Source: Corynespora cassiicola (taxonomy: Eukaryota > Ascomycota > Dothideomycetes > Pleosporales > Corynesporascaceae). From it: a stretch of 64,000 nucleotides of DNA. The stretch lies in NCBI GenBank assembly GCA_022059125.1, contig JAEUWY010000015.1:1240001-1304000 (forward strand), in the 5' to 3' direction. The translations under genes and the position numbers were made by a program. The notes below the pieces were generated by a model. That model worked only from the letters and a program-made list of their open reading frames with translations. It did not search any database and was not told the origin of the DNA. Positions 46,592-58,000 of the stretch are shown one piece after another; position 1 is the first letter of the stretch, and every line of letters starts with the position of its first letter.

Positions 46592-47896
46592 AGAAAGAGC
46601 CGGGCAAGAGTCGCACAATGCGGGACGCCACGGCCTCTCCGCAGGGTGGGTTACACGCTCTGCGTGTGGCGATTCCAAACCGAAGAGTCCGGCTGCGACA
46701 TCCCCTGCGCGCGAGAATGTTTGCGGATGTATCGGTTTTGTCGCGGTGCTGGATTGGGAAGGCATGGGTTCTACAAAGGACGTGGCCTTGCGTTCCCCAC
46801 AGCTGCGTTGAAGGATTTTGCAGACTCCATCACACATCTACGGCATGGAGGATCGTGATGGGATGTGACTCACATTCCGTAATCGTGGGGATGTCGTCGT
46901 ACGATGCCGTGCTCCTCCAATGTGCAGCAGAGACGCAGCCGCCCATTACACTTCACGGAAACCCAGAGGGCCAGCTGGTGACTGGAAGCAGCATCCCTCG
47001 CATTCAGGATCAAGAGGTTCTGGGCAAAGGCAGTCTTCTTTCTTATTATTTATCGATATGCTACGGTGTGCCCCCGCATTCCTATGCATGTTTCTACGCG
47101 CGTGTTCCTTGGAATTGGGTACACGGCACTTGTTGGTGCCTGGGTAACGTCGATGATCTCGAGATGGAGATGGAAACACCGTGTACGGCCAGATGGACAG
47201 AAAGATGGTTACCCACCACCGACCCCCCAATCTCGAACCTCCCAAGTACAGCTCCAGGCTCCAAACAAGTGCTTAGTCTAGGTAAGGGAGGGGCCAGTGT
47301 ACACGGTTCACGCCCCCCTCGCGGGCCCAGAGCCATATCCGAGGGCGATGTCGCAAAAAGACTTCCATGGCTCTGGAATCCCATAGCGCAGGTTGACAGA
47401 GAGAAACTTCTAGAGGAACCGGCCCGCCGGTCAGCTCTTTCTCAGCTACAAGAATGATTGTAAGCAGCTGGTAGATTGCCGTGATGGCTCACGCGATAAG
47501 CAACACCGCGATACCGAGCACCTTTGTCATGAGACAGAAATCAGCGCTGGCGATGTATGGCGTCATGCCAATAATCCTCTCACGAATCTCGCTCCAGTCG
47601 ATCGAATCGGAGGCCCAACACGAAAGCTACTGGAATGAGGTCGGAACTCGAGCGCAGCTCTCGAATTACCGTTCGACGGGCAACCGTCCGCACCTTACGC
47701 TAGTCTACCACAGCTCGCAATGGCTGCCGAACGGAACGGACTTGCAGCACGATCCGCCCATCAAGAACAGGCACAGCTTCATGCACGACACCTCCTTTCA
47801 CGTCGTTCCACTCCTACAACCAGCCTCTAGCTCAGCTTTCACATGGTAGACGCTGCTGCCTGCAGGATGCGGCGGCGGCGGACAGGAACGATGGTT

Positions 47897-48201
47897 CCGA
47901 TGGATGGATGGATGGACGACAACGTCCCAGGCCCTTTCCCTCCCTCTGCACACTTGCAAGCCAAATATCCTCCGGGTCTGATGCCGCACAGACGGAGACC
48001 CAGCGCTACCGCTCAGGCAGGCAAGCAGGCAAGCAAGCAAGCAAGCAAGACACCACGATGCGCAGCCGGGGCCCTCTGAGCCAGACGCACGCATGCACGC
48101 ACGCACGCACGCGCGAATGCCGACGCGCACGCAAAGTTCACGCTCGCCGTTTTCCGCAACCAGGGCACCAACCACCTACCTCAGCATGAATGAATGAATG
48201 A
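47897..48201. repeat. Cluster of four different tetranucleotide microsatellites
   Basis: Within about 300 bp lie (GATG)n at 47899-47916, (GCAG/GCAA)n at 48015-48050, (GCAC)n at 48085-48114 and (ATGA)4 at 48186-48201. Each is short, but the clustering of four unrelated motifs is unusual. Confidence 0.88.
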
Positions 48202-51200
48202 ACCATCGCATCACATCGCGTCGCGGGGCGGGCGCCTCCCACGACAATCCTACGGCCTGGGAAATCAGGTACTCTCTACATGCGCGCGTTCCAAGATTTG
48301 CAAATAACGCCCCCCCCCCCTCCCTTTGAGCACACCAGGTTGTCGGAGAGGCGAAATCGTTGAGTCCTTGGTCCGCGATTTCGCGCCCTGGTACTCTGCG
48401 CAAACTGTGTGTACCACGGAGATGTACATTTTATTTTAACGTTTGGTACTCCGGGTCCGAGCCTCGCTTTTTTTTTTTTTAAATCCCCCTTTGGCCTCGC
48501 GAGGGACTGGAGCTGGTACGTGATAGGAAAGGGGAATCGCTAACCTCAGGTATCCACTCAATAGTAGCCGCCTCCAGGGCCTATTCGACCCTCGGGACGA
48601 AGAGGCTATACGCACGCGTGTCAGTCGACATTTCGGCGTGGCGAAAAGGCTAGAGGGATGGTTTCCGAGATTTTGGTAGCAACGCAGCAATCCCTTCAAA
48701 TGGCAAGTGTTATTTTCGTTTTGGGAGAGATACGACGACCAAAATGGGAGCGGCGTGAGCAAGAATACGATGTTGCTTTCTCGCGGACCGATGTGGCCTC
48801 GCCTTGTCCCAGCTAGGTAGTCTGTAGCGCCATAGACCCTAAAATGCTCGACCCTGTCAAACCGCTCAACCACGTTGCCTTTGTCTCGCACCCGCAAATA
48901 GTACCCTTCACATATACGAGGAATGTTGCGGGAAGACTACAGAAAAAAAAAAATAGGGGCCCAGTGGCGGTGATTACCTTCCTTGGTACCAAGGTGATGA
49001 GGCCACCCGAGATAACGACGACTATGAGACTACTGCCGAACGACGGACGACGACCAAAAAACCCCGAGACCCCAAGTATGCCATACAGAAAGAAAGAAAA
49101 AAAAAGCCATCTCGATGGTGGCAGCGGGTGTACATAAGAGCCTCTGGGCGCAAAAAAGCCAGAGCACGTGTGGATCCCGTGCTAATGTAGCAGCTATCGA
49201 AATCTCACAATCCAACAAGGCCGGCCGGAGGCCCGACGACGACGAGGACAACCTACCCTTACCCACCTGTTCGAACGGCCGCCGCCGCAGTTGGCAGCAA
49301 CGCAACTGCAGACGCGAAAAGAGTGGCATAAGCGAGCACAAGGCCCGACGGCTCCCTCCCTCCCCCCCCCCCCCAAAAAAAACTAGAGGCACGACTATTG
49401 TGTTTTAGAAAAATGTCCCCCCCCCTCTCGCTAGCCCTTTCATTTTAAATTTCGTGGTTTCGTTTCGACGGACGGGGGGTGGGGTGGTGGGAGGGCTAGC
49501 CAGTGTGATTCCAAAACAACTACGGCACGGCACGAAAGAAGGCGGCTAGAAGTTGTGCTTTGCGCCCACTTTGGATCTGCCGTGGTCGAGCCGCTAAGAT
49601 ATCGGGGGTCCCGCAAAACTGGGCCTAGAAACAGACCGTCTCGTTTTAAGAGGAGGGGTCCTGGACTAAGGACCAACTGGATTACCGCTTCATTTTTCTT
49701 TGCAAAGTGGGCCTAACCTAGATCTTGCTCGGTTATCTTGGAAGGGAGGGGAAGCAAAGGAGGGGGGAAGGGAGGGGTTTTTCCTTCGGTTCTCTACCAA
49801 GTATAGCATCCTGACATGGAGCAAGCGTGGTTCCGTGGGATGCCGCCAGCCTGCTTCGTCTGGTTGGGTGGCTTGCCAATGCGAGCCGCTCCTTCTCGCT
49901 CCGTGCTGCTTTTGGGGTAGTCTCAGGTACCTAGGTACTTTTACGTTTGGCTTCGATCGTGGGCGCTGCCTGAAGCGCGAGACATCAAGTGGGTTGTTCC
50001 GAACAGCCAACGGAGCAGGCGGGAACTAATGCTCGTGATCTTGCTGAGATCGAAGACAACGGGGAGCCTGTTGATGATGGAGATGCAGGGTGTTTGATTT
50101 CGGCTTGCACCTGTCACAATCTTGCATATTGACGTAGTCGATTCGGCACGTTGGAGCGAGGCTTAATTACATGGGAGAATCATAGATGTGCCATAGCCCC
50201 ATCTTCACCAAACTGGTGGGTAGTAGAAGCCTGAGGTGTATATGTAATCCTGACTGCAGACTCATGCGATCAACAACTTTAGAGAAGCGCCGTTCCGCGC
50301 TGTCCGATTCCCAGGTGGATGGTACCGATGCGACAGATCGCAACGCGCCCCCTTGCAGGTGGAGTATAGCCGCCAGGATTCTTTAGCATGCAGCGATGTC
50401 CATCAATTACCCAACGTCAATGTGTTGAGAGTGCGGACGCTGGCGGGCCTTGACCATTGTGGGAATTGGGGGGTGTAGGCCAACCGCAGGGCTATGGTTC
50501 GTGGAGGAATGCCCGAGGTAGAAAACTTCCGCTACCATTGAGTCGAGCGGTCCCAGCACGTTTGTTGATCGACTACCCGTGATGTCTTCGCTCATAGGTG
50601 CCTGTGTGGCATTTTGACAGGCTGGACTATGTGGGCAAGGTCTAGCATCTGATCAGTGTGGATGGGTGGAGACCATTTCCCGTGGAAGGGCGCATGTTGT
50701 GAACCTTGGAACACTGTGGGTTATTAAACCTGCGATCTGAAATGTTTCGTCCATCGGAGGAGAGGCGTCAGCTCCAAGGCTGACAAAGAGTTCAAGTGTC
50801 CCCCTCCGAGTGGTTCGGCCATTCTGTGTCAGTGTTGGTTATCTTCACTGTACGGGATAGACCCCAAAGCCAGAGAACAGACATGGGCTTCAATCTTGTC
50901 TGAGACAACAGTAAGTCCGTTCGGAATATCTTCTACATGAGATGATACAGTGTAAAGCGATCTCCTGCAACGGTTGCTGTCACTGTCAAAGAAGGTTGAG
51001 TTGGGAGCGAAATTGGGGACGTCTGAAACCAATGAAGACAAATTACAACGAGCCGGTTGAAGGCCGATCGACTTGGGAGAAACTCGAGGCGAGAAAAAAC
51101 GGATGTAGCGTCGAAGTCTCGGAATCGCCGCGAAGGAACATGTCATAGCACAGTTGGCTTGCCATGCAATCTTCACATGCAGAGCGATGGAGATCGACTA

Positions 51201-54200
51201 CTGGTGTTGCTTGGAATGGGGTGCAAAAAGCAGTTCAGTGTCAGCCAGCCTTTGCATATGCCCGGGGCCATGGCAAGATGGTGTGGGCCCACGTCTGGTG
51301 CCGGTAAGCAGCAGAAAGAAGGATGTGCCATGTCCCTGGCCATGTGCATCGTCGACTGTGGGCTGCTGCGGTGGAGCTCCAGAAGGACGGTGTATTCAGG
51401 CTAGGCAATGCGCACCGGCTCCTACTCCGAAGCCTATCTCTATTCTCAATGCAGTCCTCAGCCTAGAGCCAGGTGAGGTGCAACGCACGGTGACTAATGT
51501 CAGATGGGTCAGGCCAAGCTCGAGTGGCTAACCACACAAGACGTTCCATGTGTTGGTATACCGGCACGAGCAGCATAATCTTGCATGGAACACAACCTCC
51601 CCTCCGATGGCATGCCGGGACATGTATGTTGAGGAGGAAACGATCGAGGAGGCTTTGGGGGAATTCGGCCCACTGGCAGCGAAATTGGGCAAAGTCCCCA
51701 GAGCCTTCCTCCAAGAGCGCTGATTGCATGGACGAAAGACGACCCCCTTTCGGTGCAGCTTAGCCATACTCAGACTCCTTCCGAGTATGCGGGCCGGCTA
51801 TTCACTAAAGGTAGGTCAGCTCGACGCTATGGAGACGGGTAAAGATGATAACGAAACGGTAGCCGATTCGGCCAGCCACGAGGAAAAAGGTCGAAGCTTC
51901 GTTGCGCCCCTTTGGCCGGTAAGGTTCTGGCAGTGTACGATCTATGATTTGGATCATCCTGCGGGCGGGCGCTTGGCTAAGTTGCTCTGCCGCAATGGGA
52001 TTCAGGCCGTCCAAAAGGTGGGCCTCGCTCGCTAAGGAGAGAGTGCATTGCCACAAATACATGGCCGCTGACACCGGGGGCTGGAACGCGGCCAGTGACG
52101 GCAGTGAAGCGAAGTGGGCGATGAAGTGCAAGCGGGGCCACGCCACACGGACGAGTGGACGTCATGCTCCGTGGGTACATTGAAACCTACACGGCTCCAC
52201 TGAATTCGGACGCGAGAGAGAGAAAAAAAGAGACAAGCCAGGCAGGTGTGGGCGGCTGCCGGATGCACCACGGGCTGGTGCGGCGTGGTTGCCGTTGGCT
52301 CCAGCGAAGGTTCAAGCCAACGGCTTGAATGCCCAAAATCGACGGCCCATGTACAGGAACAGACGGAGGATAGAACGACTCCAGGGACCGGCGATCACAG
52401 ACACGTGTATAAGCTCCGATTGGGAATGGCAATGGGGTGGAGGCAAAAACGTGGAGAGGAATTGGGGGGCGGGTGCAGCGCCAGACACTTGGCCGGGGGC
52501 GGGCAACGCGCTCGTTTCGCAGCATGGCATGATACCGCAGCACCCAGCCTGCCATTGAAGCGCCCGGGCTGATGCTGGAGGCTTGGGGGCGGGCGTGGTG
52601 AGTGAGCATGAGGTGTGAAGTACTTGGGCGAAGGTGAGGTTCGGGACCCCTCAATTCGCCGAGCTTGGCAACCCATCAGCCCTGGCCGCTGGCCTGGGGA
52701 GAATACGACCTTGTTCCTCCATCAGCGACCGGCGTGAGCACCAGCGGCCACACCCATCCACAGGCGACGAGCACGAGCACGAGGGCGACGATGCCGGCTG
52801 GCACTGCAAGAGACGGCCAAGGAGCACGCATTGCTGGCCCATGCGAGCAGTGGACCGCGGGGCGGGAGGGCGGAACAGCTGGAGGCGCTTCCGCTCCGCT
52901 GAGAGTCAACGGCGGCGCACTGGATGCGGCGCGCTGCCCCGGCCGCATGGCTCCTGCACTGCCGCGCTGCCCGGGGGCCAGGGGTCGAGGGCTCCAGTCG
53001 GGCTCACTGGCCTCCGCCGTTCGACGCGACGCATGCGGGCGCTGAGTCGTCCCCAGGCCGAACCCGCCCACCCCTAGGCCTCCATCCCAAACGTCGACTC
53101 CGCGAGGCCATCCGCCCTCCCCTATTCACGTCCGCTGGACGCCCACCAGCGGATCGCCAGCTGTCAGGGCTGTGTGCCAGAATGCCCCCTCTCCCTCGTC
53201 CTGGTCGAGCGTCGTGCCGCCAGACGAGACCCCTCTGCCCTCAGGCTCTCTTATACGCCTCCCACGGCGCAGCGCGCGCTCGGACTTCCACATGTACCCG
53301 TGTGGGGAAGCGCGAATAGGACAGGGGCTAATCATGATCGCCACAGAGGCTAACGATCGTCACCTCTCCTCCCAGCCTCTATCTCTGCTCCCTCAGATCC
53401 CCCGTTGGCCTCAATAATTCAGCACGGGTGTGAACGTTGTCTGCCGCCCGCTACCCAAAGGTTGTTTCATTACAGGCGTCCACATTGCTACTTCCAGGCA
53501 CTGGCCCAAATGGGAAATCATTCGCCCAACCCAAGCCGTGACCGTCGCCCTTAACCGCTCTCGTATTCGACCCATCCGAGGGCGGCCCACCGTGCCTGCG
53601 TTCGGGCAGTGCCCTGCTAGCTGGATTTTGCCAGACCTGCCCTGCGGTTCGAAACATCCCGGAAAACTAACGCTCTGGGCGATCCGTCTCTTGTACCTTG
53701 CCCATGTCCCAAGCGAATCGCCAGTGGCAACCATGGGCATCGACCGGACCTCCGAGGAGCTTCCTGGCCACGATCCACGCTGTAGCACCTTCCTTGCTGC
53801 TCCTGCATTGCAGTCGAGCCATGTCGTAGCCATCGGGCTGCGTCAGTGGTAGCCCTCTTGGTCCTGTCCTGCGTCTCGGCCCAGCAACACCATGGTCCAA
53901 AGTCCACTGTCAACCATGACGTCCTGGGCACGAACACCATCTCCAAAATGAAACGTCAGCCATTCGTAGCCTCTCTGCGGGCGGACCACATGTAACATCA
54001 CCCTAGACCACAGTATTGGGGGGGTGTCTTTTTACGATAGTGCACCGCCTTCGCCGCCGCCTGTGGCTCTGGCCGGATATTTTCCAGCGAACATCAGCGT
54101 TGCCCACGGCTCAACTGCTTCGCCATACACAATTTATGCCTGTTTTGCATCGTGCTAGGCCTGTTTCTGCATGACCTCTGCTGTTAGCTGACATAATTGA

Positions 54201-54385
54201 CAGCACGACACGGACTCCACGCCCACCCCGGCTTATGGGGATCCGACCAGTCGACCCGGCTTTCGAGACAGCGCCCTGACTACCACGATATTCCCACGTC
54301 TCATCTCTGTTATCATCCTTGACGCATTGGCTTGATACCCTAGGGGCTGGACTACCTATCTAGCCTGCGCCATCTAACAATAGCC
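48202..54385. other. Gene desert, distal half of CMR1-PKS interval
   Basis: About 6.2 kb with no recognisable gene. The first kilobase is dense in homopolymers (listed separately). A GTACCTAGGTAC palindrome lies at 49927-49938. The 52.2-53.3 kb part is GC-rich with overlapping ORFs in several frames. Confidence 0.5.
48310..49428. repeat. Cluster of homopolymer tracts
   Basis: C11 at 48310-48320, T13 at 48468-48480, A11 near 48943-48953, and a long C run joined to an A8 run at about 49362-49382, then another C10-11 run near 49418. They are separate from the microsatellite cluster just upstream. Confidence 0.8.
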
Positions 54386-55012
54386 ATGGGTGCTTACTCG
54401 GAGGGCGTCCGGGACTCTGCACGCCATCAACCCTCGGGATCGTGGCAGAACCAACCAGGAAAAGGATTGACCTGTGCTCCACTTTCTTCCTCACGTCAAT
54501 ATACTGCTGCTGTACATCGTCCGGCTGTCTATGAGCCCCGTATCTGTGCGAGCACAGATCCGGTACGGACGAGCTTGTCATCGCGCGATCTCAGCCCAGG
54601 CCACCATCCTGCTTTCTCATTCAGCATTGCAGCTCGAGCGCCTACAAATATAGACTTGCCGCCTACTCCCAAGAGTCAGTCCACCTCCCCTAATCCAGTC
54701 TCTTGGCTCCTCCCCTCCCACATATCTACCCTCTTCGCCCTTGAGTCCTCTCGAGCCATTCCTCAAGAGGATCTTCTCCAGCCACCATTAGGAACTCGCC
54801 AAAGACCTCTGTTGATCCCTCAGCTTCCTTCCTCACCTGGAAAAGAGGATCACGAGACATCCGAGTCTAAACACAACTCTTACGACCACCTCCACCTCCT
54901 GTCCCCCTCGATATCTTCTTGGGTGAGACTTCCACGCCGGCCGATAATACTCTTCTGTCCTGATACCTTCTTTCTCATTTAATTATATACCCCCTTGTCC
55001 ACTTTCGGCATA
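54386..55012 (+). promoter_or_regulatory. Proximal upstream region and probable leader of the PKS gene
   Basis: About 630 bp before the PKS ATG. From about 54660 to 54960 the plus strand is strongly pyrimidine-rich (many CTCC and CCTC blocks), a pattern common just upstream of fungal transcription starts. An AATTATATA sequence lies about 30 bp before the ATG. A 198-codon ATG ORF (54386-54982) lies in this region and ends 30 bp before the PKS start. Confidence 0.45.
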
Positions 55013-58000
55013 ATGAATATTCTCATCTTTGGCGACCAGACTGCCGACCAGTACCCGCTCCTGCGGAAGGCTGGCATCTGGAAGAACAATGCCCTCCTTA
55101 CCACCTTCCTCGAGCGAACCAGTGTCGCTCTTCGCGAGGAGGTCGCCAAGCTCCCTCGCACCCAGCGGGAGCTGATTCCCGACTTCCTCCGCATCACCGA
55201 CCTTGTCGAGGCCTATTATGCGAAGGGATTGAAGATCCCCCAATTGGAGAGCTCCTTGGTCACTGTCGCTCAATTGGCACACTACATCGGGTATGTGGGG
55301 ATGGTAATACATTTGCTGAGCGTTGCTGACCATTTAGGTACTTTGGCGAGAACCCAACGCAGCTACCCAACCCTGCAAACACTAGAATCCTGGGACTGTG
55401 CACTGGTCTGCTCGCAGGATCCGTTGTCGCCTCCGCCAAGACCCTTGGTGAGCTTCTCCTCCTTGCCGTCGAGGCGGTCCGCATCGCATTCCGTGCCGGA
55501 ACCTGCGTTGGAATCGCAAAGGATGCTCTCGAGCAGACTGCGAACGCAAAGGAAAGCTGGTCTACCATCGTGACCGGTATCTCCGAGAACGCGGCCAAGA
55601 GTGCTATTGCCGAGTTCCACGAGGAACGTCAGATTTCGGTGTCTGCACAAGCCTACGTTAGCGCTGTTAGCGTGATGGCCATTACCATCAGCGGTCCCCC
55701 ATCAACATTGAAACGCCTATTCGAGGAAACCGACGCGTTCAAGACTCGCGTCTCCATCCCTGTCTATGCGCCATACCATGCGCCGCACATCTTCAGCCAG
55801 GCCGATATCGACCGCATCCTCAGCGATGAGACCTCCGACCGACTGAAGAAGTACCGCCCGCACGCCTTGGTCCACTCCGCATCCAACGGAAAATGCCACA
55901 CCGCAACCAACACCCTCGAGTTGGTGAACATTGCTCTCAGGGAGATCTTGCTCGAGCCGGTGCGATGGGATAGCCTCCTCGAGGAGACGGTGTCCCAGGT
56001 CACGAGCTTCAGCAACTCCGAGTGCTCCGTCTCGGCAATCGGTGTCACCAACGTTGCCAACAGCCTGGCCTCCGCCCTCAAGGCCGGCGGCCAGTCCACT
56101 GTTTCAGTCCGCGACCATACCCACTGGACGACCAAGAACCAGGAGGGTAGCAAAGGTCGCCCACAGAACGACAAAATTGCCATCGTCGGTATGTCTGGCC
56201 GTTTCCCCGGCGCTGCCACCCACGACAAACTCTGGGATCTGCTCGAGAAGGGCTTGGATGTGCACCGCGAGGTGCCTTCTGACCGTTTCGATGCCCAGGC
56301 TCACTGCGACCCCACTGGCAAGGGCAAGAATAAGAGCCACACGCCTTATGGTTGCTTCATCGATGAGCCAGGTCTATTCGATCCTCGCTTCTTCAACATG
56401 TCCCCCCGCGAAGCAGCGCAGACGGATCCGATGGGTCGTCTTGCTCTCGTGACTGCATACGAAGCTTTGGAAATGTCGGGCTACGTGCCCAACCGTACTC
56501 CATCTACCAAGCTGCACCGTATCGGAACCTTTTATGGACAGACCTCTGACGATTGGCGTGAAATCAATGCCTCTGAGAACGTTGACACCTACTTCATCAC
56601 GGGTGGCGTGCGTGCCTTCGCTCCTGGCCGCATCAACTACTACTTCAAGTTCTCGGGTCCCTCGTTCAGCATTGATACCGCTTGCTCGTCCTCGCTCGCA
56701 GCCATCCAGCTGGCCTGTACTTCCTTGTGGGCAGGTGACTGCGACACCGCTTGCGCGGGCGGGTTGAACGTGTTGACCAACCCCGACATTTTTGCAGGTC
56801 TCAGCAAGGGTCAATTCTTGTCCAAGACTGGCAGCTGCAAGACGTACGACAATGATGCCGATGGTTACTGCCGTGGTGATGGCTGTGGCACCGTCATTCT
56901 CAAGCGTTACGAGGATGCCGTCGCCGACAAGGACAATATTCTTGGTTGCATCCTCGGCGCTGCCACTAACCACTCCGCCGAAGCCGTTTCCATCACGCAC
57001 CCCCACGCCGGTGCTCAGGAGTTCTTGTACAAGAAGGTGCTCGCCAATGCTGGCATCGACGCACACGAGATTAGCTACGTTGAGATGCACGGAACCGGCA
57101 CTCAGGCCGGTGACGGCATTGAGATGACATCGGTCACCAACGTCTTTGCCCCTCGCCACCGACAGCGCCGCCCTGAGGAGACTCTTCACCTGGGTGCTAT
57201 CAAGGCCAACATTGGCCACGGCGAGGCTGCTTCCGGTATCAACTCGCTAGTCAAGGTTCTCATGATGATGCGCAAGAACGCCATTCCCGCCAACGTGGGT
57301 ATCAAGGGTGTGATGAACAAGACCTTCCCCAAGGATCTTCTGCAGCGCAACGTGCACATCGAGACCCAGCAGGTAGCTTGGCCCCGAAAGAATGGCGAGA
57401 AGCGCAGGCTATTCCTGAACAACTTCTCTGCTGCCGGTGGAAACACTGCGGTTGTCCTCGAGGATGGACCTCTCCGCGAAGCGCCCAAGGGTGTCGATCC
57501 CAGGAGCATGCACACCGTCACGGTCACCGCACGCTCCATCGCGTCGTTGAAGAGGAACATCAACAACATCATCGGGTACCTCGACGACCACCCCGAGACT
57601 ACGCTTTCCAGCTTGGCCTACACTACCACTGCCCGTCGTATCCAACACAACTACCGCGTGTCCATTTGCGTCTCGGACATCGCAAAGGTTAGGGATGCTC
57701 TTCAGGCGCAGCTCAAGGATTCGTACAGCCCAATCGCCATGGTTCCTACCAAGACTGCCTTCACCTTCACTGGCCAGGGATCGCAATACACCGGTCTCGG
57801 GAAGAAGCTTTACGAGGAGATGGACAGCTTCAAGGCCGACATCGAGCAGCTCGACAACCTCGCGCGCCTCCACAACTTGCCGTCGATCATCCCTCTTCTC
57901 GACGGCACTGATGTCGGCACGCTGTCTCCAGTTGTTATTCAGCTTGGCATGGCGTGCATCCAGGTCGCTCTTGCCCGCATGTGGGCTTCTTGGGGCGTCA

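Noticed and set aside
53640..53655. GGTTCGAAAC sequence resembling a tRNA B box
   Set aside because: No matching A box or cloverleaf-forming sequence upstream; treated as chance.
38345..55012. Possible RIP-degraded transposon block
   Set aside because: By eye the interval is not AT-rich and has no TpA excess, terminal repeats or transposase or reverse-transcriptase remnants. A computed RIP index would settle this.
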